Part shown: piece by piece, positions 46,081 through 54,637 of the stretch | How the letters are laid out: each line of letters begins with the position of its first letter | How positions within the stretch are numbered: the first letter of the stretch is position 1 | Assembly: GCF_000235505.1 (NCBI RefSeq) | Contig: NZ_JH379027.1 | Location: forward strand, 1-64,000 | Direction: 5' to 3' | Source of the DNA: Hungatella hathewayi WAL-18680 | GTDB taxonomy: Bacteria > Bacillota > Clostridia > Lachnospirales > Lachnospiraceae | DNA: 64,000 nucleotides | Made by a program: the position numbers and the translations under genes | Notes under the pieces: generated by a model | Databases searched by the model: none | The model's input: the letters and a program-made list of their open reading frames with translations, nothing else | Told to the model about the DNA's origin: nothing

Positions 46081-46169
46081 GTCCCACTTGTGGCACTTAT
46101 GATTTTATAGTACAATAAGAATCCAGTCAACTATGTTAAAGCAAGTTCCACATTTAACGTAATATGTGG
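46081..46169. promoter_or_regulatory. Divergent promoter/operator region of hydrolase and TetR genes
   Basis: The hydrolase promoter on the minus strand is TTGACT (46,125-46,130), 17-bp spacer, TAAAAT (46,102-46,107). Two inverted repeats sharing CCAC...GTGG halves are candidate TetR operators: GTCCCAC-TT-GTGGCAC (46,081-46,096), at the start of the hydrolase transcript, and CCACAT-N10-ATGTGG (46,148-46,169), before the TetR ribosome-binding site. Confidence 0.65.
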
Positions 46170-46180
46170 CAGGAGGCATT

Positions 46181-46732
46181 ATGAAAGCGCTGAAAGAAAA
46201 CCCGATTGCAGCCCAATCAAAGCAAATGATATTAAAAGCATTGCTGGAGTTAATGGAGTGTAAAGCCTATAACAGCATTTCCATCAAGGAACTGGCGGAG
46301 TGTGCCGGGCTTGACAGAAAAACCTTCTATCGTAACTTTAAGTCGAAGGAGGAGGTGTTGTATTTACGTCTCCATGAATTGTGTCAGTTATATATAAAGG
46401 AATTGAAAAAGCTACCGCAGTTCACCTCATATACGGTATCAAAGGCATATTTTCTTATCTGCCGGCAGAATGCGGATTTTTTTATGCTGTTGAAAAAGAA
46501 TGATCTGCTTCCTTTGGCATTACTTAAATTCAATGAGTATTTAGAGGAATTGATTACTTTATTCCTCGACGATCCTGTATACAGGAAGAAATCTCAATAC
46601 GAGATTTACTACCAGGCAGGTGGGTTCTGGAATGTCACGATTCGGTGGCTGGAAGAAGGCGCAAAAGAAAGTCCGGAAGAAATGGCACAGATGATAGGCG
46701 CTATCATGCCGCCGCTTAAAGTTGAGGAGTAA
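46181..46732 (+). CDS. TetR-family transcriptional regulator
   Basis: 183 aa from ATG 46,181 (AGGAGG before it). The helix-turn-helix SISIKELAECAGLDRKTFYRNF is at about residues 28-49. The C-terminal ligand domain is all helical and not classifiable. It is divergent from the hydrolase gene and most likely represses it and itself. Confidence 0.88.
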   Translation: MKALKENPIAAQSKQMILKALLELMECKAYNSISIKELAECAGLDRKTFYRNFKSKEEVLYLRLHELCQLYIKELKKLPQFTSYTVSKAYFLICRQNADFFMLLKKNDLLPLALLKFNEYLEELITLFLDDPVYRKKSQYEIYYQAGGFWNVTIRWLEEGAKESPEEMAQMIGAIMPPLKVEE

Positions 46733-46749
46733 GAAAAGCCTGATTAATG

Positions 46750-46796
46750 AAAAAACAGGGGATAGTCTGAAGCATTTACGCTTTGAAACTATCCCC
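46750..46796 (-). terminator. Terminator of the sigma/HTH pair
   Basis: GGGGATAGT/ACTATCCCC with an inner GAAGC/GCTTT stem; on the minus strand it is followed by a T run (46,755-46,750). It ends the leftward sigma-HTH unit and may serve the TetR gene poorly. Confidence 0.75.
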
Positions 46797-46803
46797 TTAG
46801 TGC

Positions 46804-46986
46804 TTAAACCCTAAACTGAATGATACACTTTAATAATGTTATACTAAGTTCCTGGAACAAATCTTCATCGTAGCTGCCGTCAATAATTGAATTTTTGATA
46901 AGCAGCGGCCGGTACATCTCCAAAATTTCAGCGATAGCCGGCTCATTTCCTGCTTTTGCCTGCTTCAGAAGTTCCATAAAATCCAT
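46804..46986 (-). CDS. Small helix-turn-helix/sigma-like ICE protein
   Basis: 60 aa. MDFMELLKQAKAGNEPAIAE and FQELSITLLKCI recall the short Tn916 Orf-type helix-turn-helix proteins and sigma region 2. GAGAAGG precedes the start. It overlaps the end of the sigma gene by 44 bp, implying coupled translation. It probably acts with that sigma-like protein. Confidence 0.7.
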   Translation of the reverse strand: MDFMELLKQAKAGNEPAIAEILEMYRPLLIKNSIIDGSYDEDLFQELSITLLKCIIQFRV

Positions 46987-47386
46987 TTCTGCCTTCTCCC
47001 ATCCTCTGTTTGATTTTTTGAATCGTGCGGTAATAAATAGCGGCTGCGCCTTTATAAGTGATTCCTAACTCTGCGGCAAGCTCCTCAAAGCTCTTATCCT
47101 CCAGGGCGTGTGAAAGAAAAACGTGCCGCTCACGGTCTGTTATCTGTTTCAGCGCATAAATAAGCGAATCATTTTCCAACTGCATAGGAAGCGGCAAATT
47201 ATGATACACTTGCTCGTCATATTCTAAATCCCAGGCTTCGTCCTCCATAGAACATTCCATACGGAGTTTCCTGTTTCTTTGGTTCATGTAATCTTTTCGG
47301 CGTCTGTTTACAGCCGTTACCAGATATGATGTAAAACGGTTCTGCAGTTTCTCTGCTTCTCCCTGTCCATTATTTCTCTGCCACAT
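46943..47386 (-). CDS. Sigma-70-family protein of ICE type
   Basis: 147 aa from ATG 47,386. The C-terminal region 4 has TDRERHVFLSHALEDKSFEELAAELGI (two blocks) and TYKGAAAIYYRTIQKIKQRM. The N-terminus has NRFTSYLVTAVNRRRKDYM. GGAGG lies just before the start but inside a long hairpin (47,394-47,437). The reading frame is open a further 106 codons upstream to ATG 47,704, which itself has AGGAG before it. So a longer, 253-aa form or an upstream coupled ORF is possible. Confidence 0.8.
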   Translation of the reverse strand: MWQRNNGQGEAEKLQNRFTSYLVTAVNRRRKDYMNQRNRKLRMECSMEDEAWDLEYDEQVYHNLPLPMQLENDSLIYALKQITDRERHVFLSHALEDKSFEELAAELGITYKGAAAIYYRTIQKIKQRMGEGRNGFYGTSEAGKSRK

Positions 47387-47393
47387 GGCGTTT

Positions 47394-47437
47394 CCTCCAT
47401 TTTCAAGAATTGTTGTGCGATTCTTGAAAAATGGAGG
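47394..47437 (-). promoter_or_regulatory. Hairpin hiding the sigma ribosome-binding site
   Basis: CCTCCATTTTCAAGAAT and ATTCTTGAAAAATGGAGG form a 17-bp stem (one bulged A) with loop TGTTGTGCG. On the minus-strand RNA the GGAGG (47,394-47,398) that serves ATG 47,386 is paired with CCTCC (47,433-47,437). Translation of the sigma gene should be blocked until the stem opens. Confidence 0.8.
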
Positions 47438-48112
47438 TCCGCGGCAGCGGGTGGGGACTTTAAAACAAAGAAAGCAGCCATGAGTACGCCAATATGCGTA
47501 AACGGCTGCTTTTCTGACTGATACATTGAGAAGTTCAATAGTTAGCCCATCACTTCTTAAAAGTGGTGGTATCCGTATAAATACAGATACTTTTTCTTGA
47601 AGTAATCTAAAAAGTCCTATTGGGTCAAGTATCCTGAAAGCTGTGTGTCGTGGAGCTGTATGGCTTTTGAACAGCTCAATGTTGTGGATAGTATTTTTAT
47701 CCATAACATTGCTCCTAGCCCGCAGCTATGCGGACGGCACACAGGCGGCGTCTCATCCTTTTTCTTGGATTTGGCAGCACGAGCTGCCACCCTGCCGATA
47801 TATTTTTTGTTGTTTTTAAAGCGAGACGGGACTTCCTGCAAAAGAACAGGGAGATCCCGGCATTTTATAAATGACAAGTCCCCCTATTGACATTTCCGTA
47901 TTCTATTGTGGTATTCTGACTGTGTCTGCTCCTCCCCAGTTATATTTAAGCTGCCATAAGTAAATTTTATTAGGAAAGTGTTAGATAAACGTGAGTTAAT
48001 TGTGAGTAATGTATAAGACCGTTCGACAAATTTTGCACGTCAGATATTTGGGTCATGAAAATGAATAAATATAAAGACAGTCTAAAGTTTTTATAAACAA
48101 ACAAATTTTGGC
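47438..48112. other. Non-coding or doubtful stretch upstream of the sigma unit
   Basis: The minus strand is open in the sigma frame from 47,704 (106 codons, MDKNTIHNIELFKSH...), with AGGAG 7 nt before the ATG, but I recognise no family. Within it, AAAGCAGCC/GGCTGCTTTT (about 47,470-47,515) forms a hairpin with T run on the plus strand. A further minus-strand ORF (47,617-47,877) has no good start. A CGGGA/TCCCG hairpin lies near 47,830-47,860. No other gene is supported. Confidence 0.5.
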
Positions 48113-48141
48113 TTGCGATTCCACCCTCCGTCCCGTATAAT
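48113..48141 (+). promoter_or_regulatory. Promoter of coupled-leader module B (ktrB)
   Basis: TTGCGA (48,113-48,118), 17-bp spacer, TATAAT (48,136-48,141). Start of transcription is expected near 48,148, before the leader ORF. Confidence 0.8.
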
Positions 48142-48182
48142 AGGCGCAATATCTGTTTTACGGAAAGGAGGAATACGATACC

Positions 48183-48332
48183 ATGGACAACGCCGCAGGC
48201 GACGCTGCCCCTTGTACATACGCTCAAAACATGAATTGTTATGATACTACGCACGTCTTGCGCCCTTTTGCGTCCAAGAGGTGCTTTTTTCGTGGTAAAA
48301 GCATCTGCGGTATTTCGATGGTCAACTTATGA
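48183..48332 (+). CDS. Leader ORF B (49 aa), translationally coupled to ktrB
   Basis: 49 codons from ATG 48,183 behind AAAGGAGG. It begins MDNAAGDAAP, like leader ORF A at 40,629. Its TGA overlaps the ktrB ATG (ATGA at 48,329), and ktrB has no Shine-Dalgarno of its own, so ktrB translation likely depends on it. The terminator 48,251-48,290 lies inside the ORF. Confidence 0.65.
   Translation: MDNAAGDAAPCTYAQNMNCYDTTHVLRPFASKRCFFRGKSICGISMVNL
48251..48290 (+). terminator. Terminator inside leader ORF B
   Basis: GCACGTCTTGCGC pairs with GCGTCCAAGAGGTGC (small bulge, one mismatch) and is followed by TTTTTT. It ends 38 bp before ktrB and would stop transcription unless opened. Confidence 0.85.
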
Positions 48333-49633
48333 ACCGATTATTTCAGTATTTGAAAGGTCTTCCCCCGGGACGTTTGATAACTTTGGGGTTTGCAGCGGTG
48401 ATCTTATTTGGAACCTTTCTGCTGCTGTTGCCGGTGTCTGTGAATCCGGGCATGAAGGTAGAGGTAATTGACGCCCTCTTTACATCTACAAGCGCAGTCT
48501 GCGTGACAGGTTTGATTGCCATAGATACCGCCGACCATTTTACCGCATTTGGACGGGCTGTGGTTGCGCTGCTGATCCAGATTGGAGGACTGGGGGTTAC
48601 CTCTGTCGGCGTGGGTTTCATTTTAGCAGCCGGTAAACGGGTAGGCTTTAAGGGCAGGGCGCTGGTGAAGGAAGCATTAAATGTGGACAGCTCCAAAGGT
48701 GTAATACGGCTGGTTAAGGCGATCCTGCTTATGACGCTGTTATTTGAAGCGATGGGAGCAGCCTTGAGCTTTATCGTATTTGTACAGGATTATCCGCCTT
48801 TAAAGGCTATGGAAATCAGTATCTTCCACTCGATTGCGGCCTTTAATAATTCCGGATTTGATATCCTGGGAGGGCTGCAGAACCTGATACCATATCAGAC
48901 GGACGTATTGCTGAATCTGGTGACCTGCGGTCTGATTATTTTTGGCGGTCTTGGTTTCCTGGTTATTCTTGATGTTTTGAAAATGAGGTCTTTTAAAAAG
49001 CTCTGTCTCCATTCAAAGGTTGTTATTACCACGAGCGTGATTCTTCTGGCGGCTGGCACGCTGCTTTTAAAAGCAACCGAGGATATATCATGGCTGGGAG
49101 CATTTTTTCAGAGCGTTTCGGCACGAACGGCAGGATTTTCTACATATCCGATTGGAGAGTTTTCTAATGCAGGATTATTTACGCTGACAATGTTAATGTT
49201 TATCGGAGCGTCTCCGGGATCAACGGGCGGCGGTATCAAAACCAGTACCTTTTTTGCCCTGTTAGTATCCGTGAGAAGCCTTATGACAAAAAAGCATTAC
49301 GGAGCGTTTCACCGGAGTATACCGGCAGAAGGAATTTCCAAGGCTTTTATGATTGCGTTTCTGTCTTTTCTGGTAGTGTGCGGCGGAACCTTTCTGCTCT
49401 GTGTATTAGAACCGGGATATAGTTTTATACAACTGATGTTTGAAGTGACCTCGGCCTTTGGCACGGTTGGGCTTTCTACTGGAATCACGCCGGAACTGGG
49501 AAGTATCAGCAAACTGGTGATAATTCTCATCATGTTTATCGGCAGACTGGGAGCCTTTACGCTTGCTTCCATGTGGGTATGCAGGCAGATGCCTCATGCC
49601 AGGTATATAGAAGAATCAATTATTATAGGTTAA
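48329..49633 (+). CDS. ktrB: Potassium transporter subunit KtrB/TrkH family
   Basis: 434 aa, KtrB-sized. The four pore loops of this M1-P-M2 repeat family are visible: TSTSAVCVTGL, FNNSGFD, SARTAGFST and TSAFGTVGLSTG, each with the filter glycine. It forms the membrane channel part of a K+ (or Na+-dependent K+) uptake system with the cytosolic subunit encoded 10 bp later. Control is probably by leader ORF B. Confidence 0.93.
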   Translation: MNRLFQYLKGLPPGRLITLGFAAVILFGTFLLLLPVSVNPGMKVEVIDALFTSTSAVCVTGLIAIDTADHFTAFGRAVVALLIQIGGLGVTSVGVGFILAAGKRVGFKGRALVKEALNVDSSKGVIRLVKAILLMTLLFEAMGAALSFIVFVQDYPPLKAMEISIFHSIAAFNNSGFDILGGLQNLIPYQTDVLLNLVTCGLIIFGGLGFLVILDVLKMRSFKKLCLHSKVVITTSVILLAAGTLLLKATEDISWLGAFFQSVSARTAGFSTYPIGEFSNAGLFTLTMLMFIGASPGSTGGGIKTSTFFALLVSVRSLMTKKHYGAFHRSIPAEGISKAFMIAFLSFLVVCGGTFLLCVLEPGYSFIQLMFEVTSAFGTVGLSTGITPELGSISKLVIILIMFIGRLGAFTLASMWVCRQMPHARYIEESIIIG

Positions 49634-49643
49634 GGAGATACAA

Positions 49644-50312
49644 ATGAAAAATACGAAGCACACCACATTTGGAGTGATTGGACTCGGGCGTTTTGGAACA
49701 GCGCTGGCGAAAAGCCTGGCGGAAGCCGGCAAAGAAGTAATTGTGGTTGACTGTAATGAGAGTAAGGTCCGGGAGCTGCGGCACTATACGGAACATGCAT
49801 TTGTCGCGGAGGATTTGACAAAGGAGACTCTGGAAGATATCGGAATTCAGAATTGTGATACGGTCATTATCTGTATTGGGGAAAAAATCGACACCAGTAT
49901 CCTTACCACCTTAAATGTGGTAAGCCTGGGGATTCCCCAGGTGATTGCCAAGGCAATCAGCCGGGATCAGGGCGCTGTGCTTGAAAAAATCGGGGCGGAG
50001 GTCGTCTATCCGGAAAGGGATATGGCTTTGAGGCTTGGGAAACGGCTGGTATCCAACAATTTTCTGGATTACATTTCGCTGGATAATGAAGTGGAGATAC
50101 AGCAGATTCCCGTTGCGTCTAAAATGGTGGGAATGACTGTGCAGGAGTTTAATATCCGGCAGAAATATGGGCTGAATATTATTGCGATTGAGCGGGGGCA
50201 TGTGACGGATATCGAGGTGTCACCGCAATACCGTTTTGGAAATGACGATATTATCGTAGTAATCGGAAGGGTTGAAAAAATCAAACGGTTTGAATCGGAC
50301 ATAGAAGATTAA
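49644..50312 (+). CDS. ktrA: Potassium uptake regulatory subunit KtrA
   Basis: 222 aa, the KtrA/KtrC length. The RCK N-domain has the nucleotide-binding GLGRFGTALAKSLAE and VVDCNESKVRELR, and a TrkA_C domain follows (about 140-220), where c-di-AMP binds in related proteins. AAGGAGA precedes the start. It gates KtrB. Confidence 0.94.
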   Translation: MKNTKHTTFGVIGLGRFGTALAKSLAEAGKEVIVVDCNESKVRELRHYTEHAFVAEDLTKETLEDIGIQNCDTVIICIGEKIDTSILTTLNVVSLGIPQVIAKAISRDQGAVLEKIGAEVVYPERDMALRLGKRLVSNNFLDYISLDNEVEIQQIPVASKMVGMTVQEFNIRQKYGLNIIAIERGHVTDIEVSPQYRFGNDDIIVVIGRVEKIKRFESDIED

Positions 50313-50351
50313 ATGTGTAAGGAAGGCTGGAATATCAACCTATGCAGACAG

Positions 50352-50407
50352 AAAGACTGCCAACGGCTTCCCAGGGGGGAGGAGAGTATACCGCTGGCAG
50401 TCTTTTT
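50352..50407. terminator. Terminator between ktrA and cstA
   Basis: AAAGACTGCCA and TGGCAGTCTTT form a perfect 11-bp stem followed by T residues, between convergent genes. Confidence 0.9.
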
Positions 50408-50442
50408 CTATTCTAATCTGGTGTGAAAAGCAGAGTTAGAAT

Positions 50443-51882
50443 CTAATCAAAATTAACATCTCCAACAGGAAGGGCTATATTTTTACCTTTCCTTAGAATA
50501 CAGCTATATGTAAACATTCCCAGGCACCCGACCGCGAACAGTATTCCTATTGGATAGGCTACGGAGGTAGAAAGACGCATCCCTTCTTCCGCCATCAGAA
50601 TATAGGTACAGGATACGGCTGACATAAAGGTTGCCGGTAATGCTGTCACAAGATAAGCTCTTCCGCGTTTTAATAAATACACGCTGGCTGCCCAGAGAGC
50701 GATCATAGCCAGAGTCTGGTTACTCCAGGAGAAATATCTCCAGATAATCTGTACGTCTATCTGGGTGAGGAAGGCTCCTACACCTAACAGAGGAACTGTC
50801 AGGACCAGGCGGTTTTTAATGGGCTTCTGATCGTAATTAAACCAGTCTGCCAGGGTAAGCCGGGCGCTTCGGTAGGCGGTGTCTGCTGAAGATATAGGAC
50901 AGGCGATAACGCCAATCATTGCGATAACCGCGCCTATCGGTCCCAGCAGGGTAAAGCAGATTTCATATACCACGGACGCCTGCCCCTGTCCGAGAGCGGC
51001 CAGCAGCCCGCCGGTGCCGTTATAGAATGCGGCTCCCGCAGCAGCCCAGATCAGAGCGATAATGCCTTCTGCGACCATGGCGCCATAGAATACGTTTCTT
51101 CCGCTCTTTTCACTTCTCATACACCGTGCCATCAGCGGAGACTGGGTGGCATGGAAGCCTGAAATGGCTCCGCAGGCTACAGAGATAAACATAACCGGCC
51201 ATATGGGAGTCCCGTTGGGGTGAAGGTTCTGCAGGGTGATTTCAGGTATCGTATAATTGCCGCTGAATAAAATCATTCCGCCAACGCCAAGTGCCATCAC
51301 AATCAGGCAGATCCCGAATATAGGATAGATTTTTCCAATCAATTTATCAATGGGTACAAAGGTTGCAAAAAAGTAATAGACGAGAACAACAATCAGCCAG
51401 AAATTCATATCCAGCACTTCCGGAGTCAGCATAGCCAGCAGGTTGGCGGGACCGGTCGAGAAGCTGACGCCTACCAGTACCAGGAGAACAACGGAGAATA
51501 CGCGCATGACCTGTTTCATTCCGTTTCCCAGATACATGCCGGTTAACTCGGATACGCTGGCTCCCTTGTGGCGCATGGACATCATGCCGATCATGTAATC
51601 ATGGACTCCGCCGCCCAGAATGGTTCCCAGGGTAATCCACAGGAATACGGACGGTCCCCAGGCGGCACCGGCTAAAGCTCCAAAGATAGGCCCCAGCCCG
51701 GCGATGTTTAAAAGCTGAATCAGGAAAATACGGGCGGTTCCCATGGGAACATAGTCAGCGCCATCTTCCATGGCGATTGCCGGCGTGCGGCGGTCATCCG
51801 GTCCAAATACTTTTTCGGCGAATTTACCATAAACAAAGAAACCGCCGACTAACAGGAACAGACAGATAAAGAAACTGATCAT
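50443..51882 (-). CDS. cstA: CstA-family transporter (pyruvate/peptide)
   Basis: 479 aa with about 13 hydrophobic segments, shorter than the ~700-residue E. coli proteins but usual for Clostridia. Family blocks seen include GPIFGALAGAAWGPSVFLWI and GGGVHDYMIGMMSMRHKG. CstA/BtsT proteins import pyruvate; BtsT is controlled by the LytS/LytTR-type pair BtsSR. Here a LytS/LytTR pair lies just upstream, which supports this role. GGAGGCG precedes the start. Confidence 0.92.
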   Translation of the reverse strand: MISFFICLFLLVGGFFVYGKFAEKVFGPDDRRTPAIAMEDGADYVPMGTARIFLIQLLNIAGLGPIFGALAGAAWGPSVFLWITLGTILGGGVHDYMIGMMSMRHKGASVSELTGMYLGNGMKQVMRVFSVVLLVLVGVSFSTGPANLLAMLTPEVLDMNFWLIVVLVYYFFATFVPIDKLIGKIYPIFGICLIVMALGVGGMILFSGNYTIPEITLQNLHPNGTPIWPVMFISVACGAISGFHATQSPLMARCMRSEKSGRNVFYGAMVAEGIIALIWAAAGAAFYNGTGGLLAALGQGQASVVYEICFTLLGPIGAVIAMIGVIACPISSADTAYRSARLTLADWFNYDQKPIKNRLVLTVPLLGVGAFLTQIDVQIIWRYFSWSNQTLAMIALWAASVYLLKRGRAYLVTALPATFMSAVSCTYILMAEEGMRLSTSVAYPIGILFAVGCLGMFTYSCILRKGKNIALPVGDVNFD

Positions 51883-51920
51883 ACGTTACGCCTCCTTTTT
51901 TTGATTTATTTTATGGTCTT

Positions 51921-51996
51921 ATTATACAGAAAACAAATAAAATGAAAATATTTTTTGTGGGAAATGTGAAGTTCGACGAGCGAACAGCAGACTTCG
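51921..51996 (-). promoter_or_regulatory. cstA promoter with a LytTR-like direct repeat
   Basis: On the minus strand the -10 is TATAAT (51,921-51,926) with only a weak -35. Upstream lie CGAAGTCTG (51,988-51,996) and CGAACTTCA (51,967-51,975), exactly 21 bp apart. LytTR regulators bind direct repeats spaced by two helical turns. This suggests activation by the neighbouring regulator. Confidence 0.5.
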
Positions 51997-52013
51997 GCGC
52001 AGAAAAAGGGCTG

Positions 52014-52043
52014 AAAAAAGGACCGTCATCAGGAAGGCGGTCC
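52014..52043 (-). terminator. Terminator after the LytTR regulator gene
   Basis: GGACCGCCTTCCTGATGACGGTCC-type stem (6 bp GGACCG/CGGTCC) followed on the minus strand by TTTTTT. It abuts the regulator stop codon and separates it from cstA. Confidence 0.8.
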
Positions 52044-52766
52044 TCAAATCTTCATTCTCTGCCGAAAGGCTTTTGTTTTTTCCCTTCCTATGGGAAATAT
52101 CTCGGAGCCACAGCCCTTCAGTTTCAAAGCCAGTCCATTGTTGGCCCAGGGGAAAACTTCGGAGACAAATGCAAGGTTGACAAGATAGCTTTTATGAATT
52201 CGGAAAAAACCGAGGTGAGAAAGCCTCTTTTCATAATCTCCAATCAGGATATTTTCCGCATAGCCGTCTGTCACGGTATGTATCATGCAGCCGCGGCCGC
52301 TGGTTTCAATATAGATAATGTCTTTGGTGTCCGTAAAAATCACCTTGCGGTTAAATCTGATGGCGATTTTATTTTCCATCGGGTCTGAAACGGACAGGCT
52401 TGCGCCGGGGACAGCCATACACTTTTTCAGGACGCTCCGCAGGCGGTCCGGCTCAACCGGTTTTAAGATGTAATCGGCAGCACCCAGTTCAAAGGCTCTG
52501 ACTGCATATTCAGAGTAGGCGGTGGCAAAAACAACCGGTACGTCCGGAAGAATTTTCTGCATGGCAGCGGCCAGGGTGGTGCCCTCCATGTCGTTTAAAT
52601 TGATATCCAGGAAAGCCAGGCAGATATCCGGAGTCGAAAGAAAAAGCTCCAGAGCCGCGGCTCCGCTTGCCGCTTCCAGAATCTCAGCTTCCGGCAGGAT
52701 ATCGGTTATCAGAAAAGCCAGTTCGCTCCGCGCGGGGCGTTCGTCATCGACAACCACTATTTTCAT
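52044..52766 (-). CDS. LytTR-type response regulator
   Basis: 240 aa. The receiver domain (about 1-120) has the acidic pair in VVDDERPAR, the phosphorylated Asp in AFLDINLNDMEG (about residue 54), Thr/Ala ATAYSEYA, and lysine in YILKPVE. The LytTR DNA-binding domain (about 135-240) shows IIYIETSGRGCMI and FRIHKSYLVNL. It pairs with the sensor gene 41 bp upstream and likely activates cstA. Confidence 0.92.
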   Translation of the reverse strand: MKIVVVDDERPARSELAFLITDILPEAEILEAASGAAALELFLSTPDICLAFLDINLNDMEGTTLAAAMQKILPDVPVVFATAYSEYAVRAFELGAADYILKPVEPDRLRSVLKKCMAVPGASLSVSDPMENKIAIRFNRKVIFTDTKDIIYIETSGRGCMIHTVTDGYAENILIGDYEKRLSHLGFFRIHKSYLVNLAFVSEVFPWANNGLALKLKGCGSEIFPIGREKTKAFRQRMKI

Positions 52767-52807
52767 CTGTTGTACCTCCTGATTTTATCTGTATCCGTTC
52801 CATACCG

Positions 52808-54529
52808 CTATTCTGCAGCTTCCCAATCACCAGACCTGTGAGCGGCACTGGAAAAGGGAATTAGAAATGAAATCCTGGTTTCTCCATCGGTGTGCTGGAT
52901 GGAAAGGCCGCCGGAGGAGCCGTAAATTTTTTTTAGCCGCGTGTGGACGTTGTAAAGCCCATAGGATTTATCTGGTTCCTGACCGGATAAAATGGCTTCT
53001 ACAATGGTTTCCGGAATTCCGGGACCGTGATCGGCCACTTCAATTTGTATCCCCTCCGGCGTCTTCCGGGTGCGGATTGCAACAGATCTAAGCCCTGCTC
53101 TATCAGCGCCATACCGCACGGCATTTTCCACTAACGGCTGCAAAATGAAGGAAGGGATAAGACAGTTCAGTCCTTCCGGAACATCAGTCTCTATCAGCAG
53201 GTTTTCTTCAAACCGTGCTTTTTCCATCTCCAAATAGCGGAGAACCTGATACAGCTCTGTTTGCAAGTCCGTCATTTCATGGTGTGGTTCCAATGTCTGG
53301 CGGTAATATACGGAAAGCGTCCGTGACAGCTCCCTGGCCCGCTCCGGGTTTTCCCTGCACATACAGGAAATGGTGTTCAGAGCGTTATGCAGGAAGTGGG
53401 GATTGACCTGGGAGCGCAGAGCTTTTATTTCTGCTTTCCGGCGCAGGCTTTTCTCGTAATTCAAATCTGCCAGCTCCAGCTGTGTGGAAAACAATGTGGA
53501 GAGATTCTCTGCAAACACAATCCGAGACTGTGATCTGTGCCATCGTTTTTTATAAAACAGGCCAAGACAGCCGGATACCTGGCCCCGGCTTGTCAGGGGG
53601 ACCGCCACTAATACATAATTTTTGAATACAGAAGTAAGTGGATCGGGGGCGCTTGCATCTGACACACAGATGGTCTTATTCTGCTCCATGGCAATTTTTA
53701 TATGGGAATTCATAAGGCTTTCCACCGAAGTAAAGTCCTTGTTTCCTGAAAGGCAGGAAAAAGCCAGGATATGTTCCCGGTTGGTAATCATGACAGCCGA
53801 ACAGGTGGTGGACTGGAAGATAATATCCGCCGCCGCCTTTATATCCTCGGGACTGTCCAGCCCTTTGCGGAGGTGCGGCAGGCATTTGCTTGCCACATGC
53901 AGCGCCAAGCTGATACCGCTGGTTCTTTCATTATCCTTTTCCATGGATAATGCCCGGAAGGTTCCAATAAATACCACCATGCCGCAGGAGTTTAATATAA
54001 TCATTGGCAGAGCAATCTCCTTCACTACTTCCAGGGCGGAGGAAAATGGGCGGGCAATCAGCAGGATCAGAAGCATCTGGCAGACTTCGGTGACAGCGGT
54101 TAGCAGAAACAGCATTCCATTGTCCCACTTACCCCGGTGGAAATACCTGGAGCAGAAAACACCAATCATGCCCTCCGCCATCGTAGACACTGCACAGGCG
54201 GCAGCGGTCAACTGACCTGCCTCATAAAAGTATCGGTGGATACCGCCAATCAATGCGGCTCCGATCCCGATTACGGGTCCTCCCAGCAGACCGGCAGACA
54301 GCACGCCAATAACGCGGGTATTGACGATAGCTCCTCCTGTCTCAATACCTGTATAAGTGGCAAGTATGCTGACAAAGCCGAACAGGACGGCAGCCAGAAG
54401 CTGACTTGGAACGGATAAATTTTCGCACGTTAACATGTTTCTGACAGTGGGAATTCTGGTCAGAATGAAGGCCAGGAAGATTAGAAATCCTATATTGAAT
54501 AGCAGGGAGAGGAAAAGGTTGTCCGGCAT
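52808..54529 (-). CDS. LytS-type sensor histidine kinase
   Basis: 573 aa. The N-terminal 5TMR-LYT membrane domain (about 1-190, with GFVSILATYTGIETGGAIVN and LLGGPVIGIGAALIGGIHRY) is followed by a GAF-like domain (about 220-345). The His-kinase part has the phospho-acceptor His in SQVNPHFLHNALNTI (about residue 378), N-box ENAVRYGAD and G-box VADHGPGIP. Similar to BtsS/YpdA/LytS. Likely signal is extracellular pyruvate, by analogy with BtsS and given cstA beside it. Confidence 0.9.
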   Translation of the reverse strand: MPDNLFLSLLFNIGFLIFLAFILTRIPTVRNMLTCENLSVPSQLLAAVLFGFVSILATYTGIETGGAIVNTRVIGVLSAGLLGGPVIGIGAALIGGIHRYFYEAGQLTAAACAVSTMAEGMIGVFCSRYFHRGKWDNGMLFLLTAVTEVCQMLLILLIARPFSSALEVVKEIALPMIILNSCGMVVFIGTFRALSMEKDNERTSGISLALHVASKCLPHLRKGLDSPEDIKAAADIIFQSTTCSAVMITNREHILAFSCLSGNKDFTSVESLMNSHIKIAMEQNKTICVSDASAPDPLTSVFKNYVLVAVPLTSRGQVSGCLGLFYKKRWHRSQSRIVFAENLSTLFSTQLELADLNYEKSLRRKAEIKALRSQVNPHFLHNALNTISCMCRENPERARELSRTLSVYYRQTLEPHHEMTDLQTELYQVLRYLEMEKARFEENLLIETDVPEGLNCLIPSFILQPLVENAVRYGADRAGLRSVAIRTRKTPEGIQIEVADHGPGIPETIVEAILSGQEPDKSYGLYNVHTRLKKIYGSSGGLSIQHTDGETRISFLIPFSSAAHRSGDWEAAE

Positions 54530-54637
54530 GGATAAGGCGCTCCTTTCCGATACTGTTAATATGGGGTGTTACAATCATTTTAACATGAAAGTAAAGGTAT
54601 AACAAATATTTTTTTATGATTTTGCAGACATATAAAA

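Noticed and set aside
47617-47877. 86-aa minus-strand ORF
   Set aside because: The start is TTG with the Shine-Dalgarno too close, and no family is visible; left as doubtful.
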